NCBI GenBank assembly: GCA_947626415.1
Contig: CANQSA010000001.1
Span: 62,001-126,000 of the forward strand
Direction: 5' to 3'
Source: an uncultured Lachnospiraceae bacterium
GTDB taxonomy: Bacteria; Bacillota; Clostridia; Lachnospirales; Lachnospiraceae
Length of the DNA stretch: 64,000 bases
This document shows positions 1 through 7,977 of this stretch, in pieces. The notes under the pieces are model-generated. The model was not told the DNA's origin, searched no databases, and was given only the letters and a program-made list of their open reading frames with translations. A program made the translations under genes and the position numbers. Position 1 is the stretch's first letter. Each line of letters opens with the position of its first letter.

Positions 1-875
1 GAACCATACTCCAGACCCTTCTGGATCGCCAGACCCGGATCATTGGTATGTACATGAACCTTAACCGTACCGGCATCCGATTCTACAGAAACGGAATCGC
101 CGATCGACTCCAGATATACCCTGAGATTCAGCTCCGCAGCCTTATCATAGGATTTCTCCGGCATAATAATGAATTCTGTACAATAACCATATTGGATCGC
201 TTCCTGCGTTCCGGACGCTTCCTGGTCTTCTTCAAGGGAAAGATCAATCTCCTTGCCTAAAAGCGCATCATAGGCTCCCTTCATAACCTGCATCAGACCC
301 TGTCCGCCGGAATCCACAACGCCCGCCTGCTTCAGTACCGGAAGCATCTCCGGCGTCTGACTCAGCACATAATCGCCTTCCTCAATGATCGCGGCGATCA
401 TCTCTTCCAGATCGTCCGTCTGCTCCGCCATCTCTGCCGCTTTATCTGCCATTCCTTTGGCGACCGTTAAGATCGTACCTTCTTTGGGCTTCATAACAGC
501 CTTATACGCCGTCTCTACCGCTCTGTTCGCTGCTGCCGCCAGAATCTGTGCATCAATCGCTTCCTGATACTTGATCTCTTTTGTAAATCCACGGAATAAC
601 TGAGACAGAATCACGCCGGAATTACCGCGGGCGCCGCGCAGGGAACCGGAAGAAACCGCTTTCGACAATACTTCCAGAGTAGGCTCTTCATCTGTAATAT
701 TGCCGATTTCTTTCACTGCCGACATGATCGTCAGCGACATATTCGTTCCGGTATCGCCATCCGGCACCGGAAATACATTCAATTCGTTGATCCATTCCTT
801 TTTCGCTTCCAAATTCTTCGCACCTGCCAGAAACATGGCGCGAAACATTTTTCCATCAATTCTTGTACTGCTCAC
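1..875 (-). CDS. fakA: DAK2-domain fatty acid kinase FakA-like (YloV), 3' end outside window
   Basis: The 291 visible codons encode the N-terminal DAK2/DhaL-like kinase domain and the following region of a FakA/YloV family protein. Seen directly: the nucleotide-binding motif NVFPVPDGDTGTNM near residue 33, the motif GSLRGARGNSGVILSQ, and a VDSGGQGL stretch. In the characterised family FakA phosphorylates fatty acids bound to a FakB carrier so that they can enter phospholipid synthesis in the cytosol. The start is a GTG at 875-873 preceded by AAGGAGGAG eight bases upstream; no ATG fits as well. It lies 24 bases downstream of the Asp23 gene and is almost certainly cotranscribed, the order known as yloU-yloV in Bacillus. 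The C-terminal part lies beyond the window, so completeness cannot be judged. Confidence 0.9.
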   Translation of the reverse strand, partial: MSSTRIDGKMFRAMFLAGAKNLEAKKEWINELNVFPVPDGDTGTNMSLTIMSAVKEIGNITDEEPTLEVLSKAVSSGSLRGARGNSGVILSQLFRGFTKEIKYQEAIDAQILAAAANRAVETAYKAVMKPKEGTILTVAKGMADKAAEMAEQTDDLEEMIAAIIEEGDYVLSQTPEMLPVLKQAGVVDSGGQGLMQVMKGAYDALLGKEIDLSLEEDQEASGTQEAIQYGYCTEFIIMPEKSYDKAAELNLRVYLESIGDSVSVESDAGTVKVHVHTNDPGLAIQKGLEYG

Positions 876-899
876 TTCTAAAGCTCCTCCTTGTAGCCG

Positions 900-1259
900 C
901 TAATCAATTACGCGAACGCCTTCCACAAAAATATTGATCTTCTGTATCTTCATCCCCGTATAGGCTTCCACCTTATATTTTACATTAGAAACCAGATTGT
1001 CCGCTACAGAGGAAATATTCACCCCGTAAGCGATCACAATATGGAAATTCAGGGTTATGGCATTCTCTTCATCGATTTCTACGCGGATTCCCTTCACCAG
1101 GCTGTCCCGTTTCAGCAGTCTTACCAGACCATCCTTCATATTCACAACTGCCATTCCTACAATACCAAAACATTCAACAGCCGTAGCGCCGGCGTAGCGC
1201 GCGATCACATCCGGATCTACCGTGATCGTTCCCAACTGCGTGTTCATTCGTCCTTCCAT
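900..1259 (-). CDS. Asp23/Gls24 family protein (YloU-like)
   Basis: A 119-residue Asp23/Gls24 (alkaline shock protein) family protein. It opens with the family pattern 'G.I.V.P.VIA.YAG.TA..C.GIVGMA', followed by a region rich in beta strands and ending in FVEGVRVID. There is no signal peptide or membrane segment, so it is cytosolic, possibly associated with the membrane through partners as for Asp23 of Staphylococcus. It sits directly upstream of the fakA-like gene and divergent from rpmB, a conserved Firmicutes arrangement. Family function is only loosely defined (envelope stress). The start ATG at 1259 has AAAGGAG nearby; the next in-frame ATG, five codons in, is a possible alternative. Confidence 0.92.
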   Translation of the reverse strand: MEGRMNTQLGTITVDPDVIARYAGATAVECFGIVGMAVVNMKDGLVRLLKRDSLVKGIRVEIDEENAITLNFHIVIAYGVNISSVADNLVSNVKYKVEAYTGMKIQKINIFVEGVRVID

Positions 1260-1287
1260 AAGCCTACTCCTTTCCCAAAGTCATATA

Positions 1288-1317
1288 ATTATATACATTA
1301 TAACCGTTTTCTTTCAA
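1288..1317 (-). promoter_or_regulatory. Predicted sigma-A promoter of the Asp23-fakA operon
   Basis: Read on the minus strand: TTGAAA (1312-1317), 18-base spacer, TATAAT (1288-1293). It lies just upstream of the Asp23 start and diverges from the rpmB promoter. Confidence 0.6.
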
Positions 1318-1373
1318 AAAGAAAAGCAAAATATTTAATTTCTTACGGCAAAGTCAAAATATGAAAAAAACGC

Positions 1374-1402
1374 TTGCTTTTTCAAATGCTTTCTGGTACA
1401 AT
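1374..1402 (+). promoter_or_regulatory. Predicted sigma-A promoter of rpmB
   Basis: TTGCTT (1374-1379), 17-base spacer, TACAAT (1397-1402), about 50 bases before the rpmB start codon. Confidence 0.65.
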
Positions 1403-1455
1403 GTCATTTGTTGCAGGTCTGTTATGACCTAATTCCAGTGAAGGAGGTGCAAATC

Positions 1456-1641
1456 ATGGCAAAGTGTGAAATTTGTGATAAGGGTGCTCATTTCGGAATT
1501 AAAGTGAGCCATTCCCATAGAAGATCCAACAAGATGTGGAAGTCTAATGTGAAGTCTGTCAGAGTAAAGGTAAACGGTGGTACAAAGAAGATGTATGTTT
1601 GTACAAGATGTTTACGTTCCGGCGCTGTAGAGCGTGCGTAA
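1456..1641 (+). CDS. rpmB: 50S ribosomal protein L28
   Basis: A 61-residue L28, the normal length for the family, part of the large ribosomal subunit near the E site. It has the typical start MAKCEICDKG followed by SHSHRRSNKMWKSNV and a basic C-terminal half. Two cysteine pairs are retained (CEIC near residue 4 and CTRC near residue 51), so this is the zinc-ribbon (C+) form of L28. The ATG at 1456 has AAGGAGGTG seven bases upstream, and an upstream in-frame extension is not needed. It is a single-gene transcript with its own promoter and a strong terminator, divergent from the Asp23 gene. Confidence 0.97.
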   Translation: MAKCEICDKGAHFGIKVSHSHRRSNKMWKSNVKSVRVKVNGGTKKMYVCTRCLRSGAVERA

Positions 1642-1659
1642 TGAAAGAATTCAGAATTA

Positions 1660-1710
1660 AAAAGGTGCTGCAAAACAACTGAGATTCCGTTGTTTTGTAG
1701 CACCTTTTTT
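1660..1710. terminator. Bidirectional Rho-independent terminator between rpmB and the amidase gene
   Basis: Arms AAAAAGGTGCTGCAAAACAAC and its near-perfect complement ending in TAGCACCTTTTTT enclose a loop of about 9 bases. A-tract on one side and T-tract on the other fit termination of both convergent genes. Confidence 0.9.
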
Positions 1711-1722
1711 ATTTTTAATCTG

Positions 1723-2763
1723 TTATTGGATTCCGAAAAACCGGTCAATCCCGTTCGCGATCCCCGTCACGAGCTTTGCCTGATATCCGCTTGCGGCCAT
1801 ATTCCTGTCCTCCTGCGGATTTGTCATATACCCCATTTCCACAATCGTAACCGGGACCTGCGCCCAGTTGATCCCGCTCATGGTATCTGTTTCCCAGACA
1901 TACTGTTTGGCGCATCCGGCAGAACGGACCAGCTCATCCAGCACATATCCCGCCAATGCTCTGCTTTTTCGATAGAGTTTTCCGTTATACGGATTGCCGG
2001 AGGTCTGACATATGGTAAGCGCTCCGTTTACGGTGGAATCCGAAGATCCGTTTGCATGGATCCGGATCAGTGCGTCTGCATTTGCCCGATTGGCGATTTC
2101 AGCCCGTTCCGCATTACTGAGATTCACATCATTTTTCGTCCTGACCATGATTACCGTATAACCCCGTTTTTCCAGTTCCTTTTGTAACTGCAGCGCTACG
2201 GTCAGATTTAGTTCATATTCATAAAGCCCTGTCACGCAGCCCCTTGTGCCGCTTGCCACCTTGGCTTTCATTTCAGCTGCTCCCGGTCCAACCGGTTCTT
2301 TCTCACTGTTCCCCCGGCTCTGATGTCCTGCATCAATCGTGATCACATATCCATTTCCAACCGGCTTCTCAGTCGGTTGGACGGTTGGTTTTACGGTCGC
2401 CTTCTCGGTCGGTTTCACTGTCGGTTTTACTGTCGGTTTTACTGTCGGCTTCACTGTCACCTTTTCGGTTGGCTTCAGAGTTGGTTTCACAGTTGGTTTT
2501 TCGGTCGTTGCAGTCGGCTTTTTGACCGATGCCTCCGTCAATTTTTCGGTCGGTCTTGCGGTCGTTGTGGAATTCTCAGTCGGTTCTTCTGTCGTACCGT
2601 TTGATTCCTCTGTGATCTCAGCCGTTGTAACCGTCGGTTCTGCAGCTGATTCCGTTTCTTTGGTAATTCCGTTCTGCAAAACTTCGCTTTCCGCCCGACA
2701 TCCGGTCAGAATCAGCAGCATGCACAGAACAAACAACAATACCGTTTTGATTGATTTCTTCAT
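1723..2763 (-). CDS. Lipoprotein N-acetylmuramoyl-L-alanine amidase (Amidase_3) with Thr/Pro/Lys linker
   Basis: A 346-residue secreted peptidoglycan amidase. An N-terminal signal with lipobox LTGC (Cys22) predicts a lipoprotein on the outer face of the membrane. Residues about 30-135 are a low-complexity linker of Thr/Glu followed by KPTV/KPTE repeats. From about residue 140 follows an Amidase_3 catalytic domain: VITIDAGH (zinc His), a YEYELN glutamate, IHAN (second zinc His) and VEMGYM (catalytic Glu). The enzyme family cleaves the MurNAc-L-Ala bond. It is the last gene of the topB-glmS operon, 21 bases after the beta-helix gene, with a weak ribosome site (AGGGG). The linker probably spans the thick wall. 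Confidence 0.92.
   Translation of the reverse strand: MKKSIKTVLLFVLCMLLILTGCRAESEVLQNGITKETESAAEPTVTTAEITEESNGTTEEPTENSTTTARPTEKLTEASVKKPTATTEKPTVKPTLKPTEKVTVKPTVKPTVKPTVKPTEKATVKPTVQPTEKPVGNGYVITIDAGHQSRGNSEKEPVGPGAAEMKAKVASGTRGCVTGLYEYELNLTVALQLQKELEKRGYTVIMVRTKNDVNLSNAERAEIANRANADALIRIHANGSSDSTVNGALTICQTSGNPYNGKLYRKSRALAGYVLDELVRSAGCAKQYVWETDTMSGINWAQVPVTIVEMGYMTNPQEDRNMAASGYQAKLVTGIANGIDRFFGIQ
2359..2508 (-). repeat. Short in-frame tandem repeats coding KPTV/KPTE units
   Basis: Degenerate 12-base units on the minus strand encode the KPTV/KPTE linker of the amidase. Units of the form GGTTTTACTGTC recur back to back on the plus strand, so the array is prone to slippage in length. Confidence 0.8.
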
Positions 2764-2784
2764 CTGAAAAGCCCCTGCCTTCTC

Positions 2785-3444
2785 TTATCGCTTTTCTGCC
2801 ACTTCTCCCTGTTTTTTATAAATGGAATTAGCACTGACAAATCCCCGAACGGAAGATAACGGATAAATATTGGTATTTCTGCCGATCACGGTTCCCGGAT
2901 TCAGCACGGAATTACAGCCGACTTCCACATGGTCTCCCAGCATGGCGCCGAATTTCTTGCAGCCCGTTTCTATCTTCTGCCCGTTTACATTAACCGTAAC
3001 CGGCGTTTTATCTGATTTGACATTCGAAGTAATGGAACCGGCTCCCATATGGGATTTATATCCCAAAATGGAATCTCCTACATAATTATAATGGGGAACC
3101 TGGACGCCGTTAAACAATACCACATTCTTTAATTCCGTGGAATTGCCGACCACGCAGCCTTCCCCTACCAAGGCGTTGCCCCGGATAAAAGCACAGTGGC
3201 GAACCTCTGTATTCTTTCCGATGATCGCCGGTCCGTTTATATATGCGGTAGGCGCGACTCTGGCACTCTTTGCGATCCATATATTCTCTCCGCGCTTCTC
3301 ATACTCGGAGGGGTCCAGGGTTTCCCCCAGCTTGCAGATATATGCTCCGATCAGCGGCAGTGCCTCCCACGGATAGGTAAGCCCGGTAAATAAATCGGCC
3401 GCTATGGTTTCCTTTAAATCATATAAATCCTGAATCTGATACAT
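2785..3444 (-). CDS. Left-handed beta-helix (hexapeptide-repeat) protein related to GlmU C-terminal domain
   Basis: A 219-residue protein with imperfect hexapeptide repeats from about residue 55 onward (IAKSARVAPTAYINGPAIIG, IRGNALVGEGCVVG, LGDHVEVGCNSVLNPGTVIG), the signature of left-handed beta-helix acyltransferases and of the GlmU C-terminal domain. It lacks the nucleotidyltransferase domain of true GlmU. It starts ten bases after glmS ends and has TAGGAGA as ribosome site, so it is cotranscribed with glmS. A role in amino-sugar metabolism is inferred from this linkage and from the fold; the acceptor is unknown. Database names such as 'UDP-GlcNAc pyrophosphorylase' for this family would overstate what the sequence supports. 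Confidence 0.8.
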   Translation of the reverse strand: MYQIQDLYDLKETIAADLFTGLTYPWEALPLIGAYICKLGETLDPSEYEKRGENIWIAKSARVAPTAYINGPAIIGKNTEVRHCAFIRGNALVGEGCVVGNSTELKNVVLFNGVQVPHYNYVGDSILGYKSHMGAGSITSNVKSDKTPVTVNVNGQKIETGCKKFGAMLGDHVEVGCNSVLNPGTVIGRNTNIYPLSSVRGFVSANSIYKKQGEVAEKR

Positions 3445-3453
3445 GACATTCTC

Positions 3454-5274
3454 CTATTCTACCGTTACGGATTTAGCCAGATTTCTCGGTTTATCTACAT
3501 CGCAGCCCTTTAATACCGAAGTGTAATAAGCGATGAGCTGCAGCGGCACTGCCGCCAGAATCGGCGTCATCAGATCCTCCACGTCCGGAATCCGGATCAC
3601 ATAATCCGCCGCTTCCGGATCTACCTTTGCGGACTTCTTGCAGATCAGCACAACATTGGCGCCTCGCGCCTTTACTTCCTTAATATTGCTGACTGTCTTA
3701 TCATACAGATCCATCTGCGTTGCCACAGCGATCACCGGCATGGAATCGGTCACCAGGGAAATGGTACCGTGTTTTAACTCACCCGCTGCATAAGATTCCG
3801 AATGGATATAGGAAATCTCTTTTAATTTCAGAGAGCCTTCCATGCTCAGTGCATAATCCAGTCCTCTCCCGATATATAACAGGCTTTCCGCGTTCATAAG
3901 CTTGGAAGCCACCATCTGACAATCCTTTTCACATTCCAGGGTTTCTGTCACCAGTTCAGGAATCTGCTGCAGGGCCGCGATATGCTGTCTGCACTCCTCT
4001 TCTGTTATCTTGCCGTTGGCATAGGCCAGTTCAAACGCCAGCAGATACATCACCGACAACTGTACCGTATATGCCTTCGTGGAAGCCACGGAAATTTCCG
4101 GACCCGCATGGGTATAGATCACATAATCGGATTCTCTCGCGATCGAAGAACCCTTTACATTCACAACGGACAGGGTCTTTGCTCCGTTTTCTCTTGCCAG
4201 CATCAGCGCTGCTTTCGTATCTGCCGTTTCTCCGGACTGAGAGATCAGGATTACCAGATCCTCTGCAGTCAGAATCGGATTCCGATAACGGAATTCGGAA
4301 GCGATATCCACCGTCACTTCCACTCTTGCCAGCCGCTCAATAATATATTTTCCAACCATGCCCGCATGCATTGCCGTACCGCAGGCCACAATAAAGATTC
4401 TGCGGAAATGCATCAATTCCTCCGCGGTCAGTCCGCATTCCTCCAGACTGGGCATGCCGTCTGCGATTCTGGGAGCAATCGTCGTCCGGATTGCAACCGG
4501 CTGTTCATTAATCTCCTTTAACATGAAATGCTCATAGCCGCCTTTTTCCGCTGCGTCTACATCCCAGGTAGCCGTCTGCAGCTCTTTTCGAATCGGCTTT
4601 TTATGCAGATCGCAGATCTGGATATCGTTTTCCCGGATCACGGCAATCTCATCCTGCTCCAACAGATAGTAATCCCGCGTATATTTTAAAATCGCAGGTA
4701 CGTCGGAAGCGATAAAATTCTCGTCTTTTCCCACGCCGATGATCAGCGGGCTGTCCTTTCTGGCCGCAAAGATCCGGTCCGGGAAATCCCGGAACATGAT
4801 CCCCAGCGCATAAGACCCTTCTACTTCCGCCAGCGTTTTCGCAATCGTCTCTACCGGATCCCCGTCATAATAATAATCCAGCAGCTTTGCCAGCGTTTCT
4901 GTATCGGTCTGGCTGACAAAAGAATAGCCCTGTTCTTCCAGGAATTCTTTGATCTGCTTATAATTCTCTATAATCCCATTGTGTACAATGGTAACCCGTT
5001 TATTACCGTGCGGATGGGAATTGATATCGGAAGGCTCTCCGTGCGTCGCCCATCTGGTATGGCCGATGCCGACCTTCCCCTCCGGCTTATGTCCGGTCTC
5101 CATCTTGCTGCACAGATTGCTCAGTTTTCCCTGTGCCTTCTCAACCGTGATACTGCCTTTCTCAAACACCGCAATACCGGCTGAATCATATCCTCTGTAT
5201 TCCAGCTTTGATAACGCATCGATCAGAATATCCGTACAATTCTTTCTGCCTACATAACCTACAATTCCACACAT
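3454..5274 (-). CDS. glmS: Glutamine--fructose-6-phosphate aminotransferase (isomerizing)
   Basis: A full-length 606-residue GlmS. The mature protein begins at Cys2 (MCGIVGYVGRK), the nucleophile of the N-terminal glutaminase domain (about 1-240), followed by two SIS sugar-isomerase domains (about 285-600) and the characteristic C-terminus KPRNLAKSVTVE. It makes glucosamine-6-phosphate from fructose-6-phosphate and glutamine, the first step to UDP-GlcNAc and peptidoglycan. It follows topB by 18 bases with GGAGGATTTCAGTGT before ATG. There is no room for a glmS ribozyme leader, so feedback control by that route appears absent here. Confidence 0.97.
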   Translation of the reverse strand: MCGIVGYVGRKNCTDILIDALSKLEYRGYDSAGIAVFEKGSITVEKAQGKLSNLCSKMETGHKPEGKVGIGHTRWATHGEPSDINSHPHGNKRVTIVHNGIIENYKQIKEFLEEQGYSFVSQTDTETLAKLLDYYYDGDPVETIAKTLAEVEGSYALGIMFRDFPDRIFAARKDSPLIIGVGKDENFIASDVPAILKYTRDYYLLEQDEIAVIRENDIQICDLHKKPIRKELQTATWDVDAAEKGGYEHFMLKEINEQPVAIRTTIAPRIADGMPSLEECGLTAEELMHFRRIFIVACGTAMHAGMVGKYIIERLARVEVTVDIASEFRYRNPILTAEDLVILISQSGETADTKAALMLARENGAKTLSVVNVKGSSIARESDYVIYTHAGPEISVASTKAYTVQLSVMYLLAFELAYANGKITEEECRQHIAALQQIPELVTETLECEKDCQMVASKLMNAESLLYIGRGLDYALSMEGSLKLKEISYIHSESYAAGELKHGTISLVTDSMPVIAVATQMDLYDKTVSNIKEVKARGANVVLICKKSAKVDPEAADYVIRIPDVEDLMTPILAAVPLQLIAYYTSVLKGCDVDKPRNLAKSVTVE

Positions 5275-5292
5275 ACACTGAAATCCTCCGTT

Positions 5293-7290
5293 TTATCTTT
5301 GATAATTCGCCGCTGCCGCCTGAAACCCCTGCCGTAAACTGCTCTGATTCTTTAGCTGCAGCACGACTTCCGTCCGGCGGCGGATAAATCCTTCTAATTT
5401 TTCCATATATTCTTCAGGCGTAATACTGCCTTCCGCCACATAAGAAAGTCCCTTTTCCCAACTGGCAGTCAGGTCAGGGTTCAGCAGGGAACGGATGGAG
5501 CCGTTCACCACGTCAAATACCAGTTCTCCCAGCAGCGTTGGCGTAATGACCTGCGTTTTCTTCTGGAGTGCGATATACTGAATATGGATCAGTTTCTTCA
5601 GGATCTCCGCCCGGGTTGCGCTGGTTCCGATCCCGCTTCCTTTGATCTGTGCCCGCAATTCTTCGTCCTCGATCAGCTGTCCCGCGTTTTCCATCGCCAG
5701 GATCATAGAACCGGAATTATACCGTTTGGGCGGAGAGGTTTCTCCTTCTTTGATCCCAAGTTCAGACACGGTTATTTTATCACCTTTTCGGATTTTATTC
5801 AATCTATTTATGGAAAGATTGTTTTCCTGTCCTTCTTCCTTATCTGTTTCTTCCTGTTCGGAACGCCGCTCCGCGCTTACGCCCGTCACTTTCAGATAGC
5901 CTTCCTCTTCCAAAACTTTAAAGTTAGCGAAAAACTGTTCCGAACTGATCTGCAGAACCAGTGTTGCCTTTTTATAAACAGCCGGCGGATAAAAAATCGA
6001 AAGAAAGCGTTTTACGATGGTTTCATAAATCCGTTTATTTAAAGCAGGCAGACTGTTTAAGGCGCTGCCGCCCTGTCCGGTCGGAATAATGGCATAATGG
6101 TCGGTGATCAGTTTGTCATTGGTATATTTGCTTTTTCCGATTCCTTTATACGCTCCGTTTTCCAGGATCTCCGACGCAAACGGCGCTGCGAACGGGATTC
6201 TTGTCAGTCCCCGCAGATTCCGGCCGATTTCTTTTGCCACTGCCGAAGACAGTACCCGCGCGTCTGTACGGGGATAAGTCACCAGCTTCTTCTCGTAGAG
6301 ATCCTGCACCACCTGGAGGGTTTGGTCCGGGCTGATCTTATACAATTTAGAACAGGTATTCTGCAGCTCCGCCAGATTAAATAAAAGCGGCGGCGCTTTT
6401 TTCTCTTTTTTCTGTTCTTTCGATACCACCTCTGCCAGAATCGGTTTCGTCTCGGAAAGCCGGTCGATCATAGCAAGGGCTGCATCTTTTTCCTTAAATC
6501 CATTATCTTTGTAGAGAACCGGAGAATGAAAATAGGCAGAGCCTTCCACCGCCTTCCATTCCGCTTTTATCACCGCGTCTTCTATCTGTGCGGATGCCAG
6601 CACCCGATAAAACGGCGTTTTGACAAATGCGCGGATTTCCCGTTCCCGGCGGACTACCATTCCAAGCACACAAGTCATAACCCGTCCTACAGAGATTACA
6701 GTGGATTTTTGTTTCAGAAAGCCGGAGATCAGGCTGCCGTATTCCAGCGTAAGCAGTCTGGAGAAATTGATTCCCATCAGATAATCTTCTTTTGCCCGCA
6801 AATAGGCGGACGCAGCCAGATTGTCATATTCAGAAATATCCTTCGCTTCCTTGATTCCCCGTATGATCTCCTCTTCCGTCTGGGAATCAATCCATACCCG
6901 CTTTTGTGTTTTCCCTTTTACGCCCGCCATCTGCGCTACCAGCCGGTAAATGTATTCTCCTTCCCGTCCGGAGTCCGTACAGACGTAAATGGTATCCACA
7001 TCTTTTCTATTCAGCAGTCCGCTCACGATCCCAAACTGCTTGGAAACGGCGGGAATCACTTCATACAGAAAATTCTCCGGCAAAAACGGCAGGGTTTCCA
7101 GGCTCCACCGTTTTAGGCTTTCATCATAGCGATCCGGATAACTCATGGTAACCAGATGTCCCACGCACCAGGTCACGATCGTATTCTCCCCTTCCAGATA
7201 ACCGTCCTGCCGCTTTGTATTTAATTTTAAAGCCTTCGCGAATTCTGCCGCCACACTGGGCTTTTCCGCGATAAAAATTGTCTTTCCCAT
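5293..7290 (-). CDS. topB: DNA topoisomerase III (type IA)
   Basis: A 665-residue type IA topoisomerase. The N-terminal Toprim domain shows FIAEKPSVA and the acidic motif DSGREGEYIYRL; the catalytic tyrosine lies in LVTYPRTDARVLS. No zinc-finger C-terminus is present, as in other TopB proteins. It relaxes negative supercoils and decatenates by single-strand passage. The chosen ATG at 7290 (MGKTIFIAEK) has GGAG six bases upstream; a nine-codon longer reading would begin inside the preceding gene without a better site. It sits between the HD nucleotidase and glmS in one operon. A short insertion near residue 480 is rich in Glu/Gln. Confidence 0.93.
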   Translation of the reverse strand: MGKTIFIAEKPSVAAEFAKALKLNTKRQDGYLEGENTIVTWCVGHLVTMSYPDRYDESLKRWSLETLPFLPENFLYEVIPAVSKQFGIVSGLLNRKDVDTIYVCTDSGREGEYIYRLVAQMAGVKGKTQKRVWIDSQTEEEIIRGIKEAKDISEYDNLAASAYLRAKEDYLMGINFSRLLTLEYGSLISGFLKQKSTVISVGRVMTCVLGMVVRREREIRAFVKTPFYRVLASAQIEDAVIKAEWKAVEGSAYFHSPVLYKDNGFKEKDAALAMIDRLSETKPILAEVVSKEQKKEKKAPPLLFNLAELQNTCSKLYKISPDQTLQVVQDLYEKKLVTYPRTDARVLSSAVAKEIGRNLRGLTRIPFAAPFASEILENGAYKGIGKSKYTNDKLITDHYAIIPTGQGGSALNSLPALNKRIYETIVKRFLSIFYPPAVYKKATLVLQISSEQFFANFKVLEEEGYLKVTGVSAERRSEQEETDKEEGQENNLSINRLNKIRKGDKITVSELGIKEGETSPPKRYNSGSMILAMENAGQLIEDEELRAQIKGSGIGTSATRAEILKKLIHIQYIALQKKTQVITPTLLGELVFDVVNGSIRSLLNPDLTASWEKGLSYVAEGSITPEEYMEKLEGFIRRRTEVVLQLKNQSSLRQGFQAAAANYQR

Positions 7291-7303
7291 CGAACGCTCC
7301 GTT

Positions 7304-7882
7304 TCAGGCCTGCTCATCTACCGTCAGGCTGTAAGCCGGCAGGAATTGTTCCGTAAAGTAGTCTACTTCTTCCATCTGCATATTTCGGACTGTCTCCGAG
7401 ATCGTTTCTTTTGCTTTTTTGAAATCTTCATTCCCCATTGTAGTCTCTTCAATACATTTAATATATGCCGACAGCTTGTCCGCTGCCTTTACATATTTCC
7501 ACAGTTCGGCGTCCGCTTCCTCCGGCAGTAAGACCGACCGGTACGCTCCGGTCAATTCCTCCGGCAGTTTCGAGAGCAGGCTCTTTGCCGCCACCCGTTC
7601 CACATGCTTATAGGCGTCCCGGATCTCCGGCGCATAATATTTGACCGGCGTCGGCATATCTCCCGTAATGATCTCTGTCGCATCGTGATAAAGCGCCAGA
7701 ACAGCCAGGCGGTTACAGTCGATCTGTTTTCCGAATACGGTATTGCCGATCACGCCCAGGGCATGGGCGATCATTCCCACCTCCAGACTGTGTTCGGCAA
7801 TATTCTCCGTCACGGTATTCCGCATCAGGCTCCAGCGGTTGATATATTTCATTCTGGATATTTTCGCAAAAAATGTGTACAT
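7304..7882 (-). CDS. yfbR: HD-domain 5'-deoxynucleotidase (YfbR-like)
   Basis: A 192-residue HD-domain phosphohydrolase resembling YfbR, which dephosphorylates deoxynucleoside 5'-monophosphates in the cytosol. Metal-binding motifs are visible as NIAEHSLEVGMIAHAL (first His) and LALYHDATEIITGD (HD pair), followed by MPTPVKYY, typical of this subgroup. The ATG at 7882 has GGAGG eight bases upstream; an 18-codon longer frame has no ribosome site and would read through the hairpin of the leader. Its 3' end stops 13 bases before the topB start. First gene of the operon that continues through topB, glmS, the beta-helix protein and the amidase. Confidence 0.88.
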   Translation of the reverse strand: MYTFFAKISRMKYINRWSLMRNTVTENIAEHSLEVGMIAHALGVIGNTVFGKQIDCNRLAVLALYHDATEIITGDMPTPVKYYAPEIRDAYKHVERVAAKSLLSKLPEELTGAYRSVLLPEEADAELWKYVKAADKLSAYIKCIEETTMGNEDFKKAKETISETVRNMQMEEVDYFTEQFLPAYSLTVDEQA

Positions 7883-7910
7883 GTGCGCACCCTCCGTTTT
7901 CTGAATTAAG

Positions 7911-7946
7911 AAAGGAACTGAAGCAGGATTCCGCACCAGTTCCTTT
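7911..7946 (-). terminator. Inverted repeat after galM, possible terminator
   Basis: Perfect 10-base arms AAAGGAACTG and CAGTTCCTTT separated by 16 bases. On the minus strand the stem is followed by CTTAATTC, a weak T-tract. It may end galM transcripts or act in the leader of the next operon. Confidence 0.45.
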
Positions 7947-7947
7947 C

Positions 7948-7976
7948 AGTATAATAGGTTCCGACTATTTTTTCCA
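7948..7976 (-). promoter_or_regulatory. Possible promoter of the HD nucleotidase-topB-glmS operon
   Basis: On the minus strand TGGAAA (7971-7976), 17-base spacer, TATACT (7948-7953). The -35 is imperfect. It lies directly after the galM stop codon. Confidence 0.4.
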
Positions 7977-7977
7977 G

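Noticed and set aside
2339-2767. A repetitive plus-strand frame (FTVGFTVGF) opposite the amidase linker
   Set aside because: It is the reverse strand of the KPTV repeat in the lipoprotein; no ribosome site.
5275-5292. glmS ribozyme/riboswitch before glmS
   Set aside because: Only 18 bases separate topB from glmS, far too short for the ribozyme.
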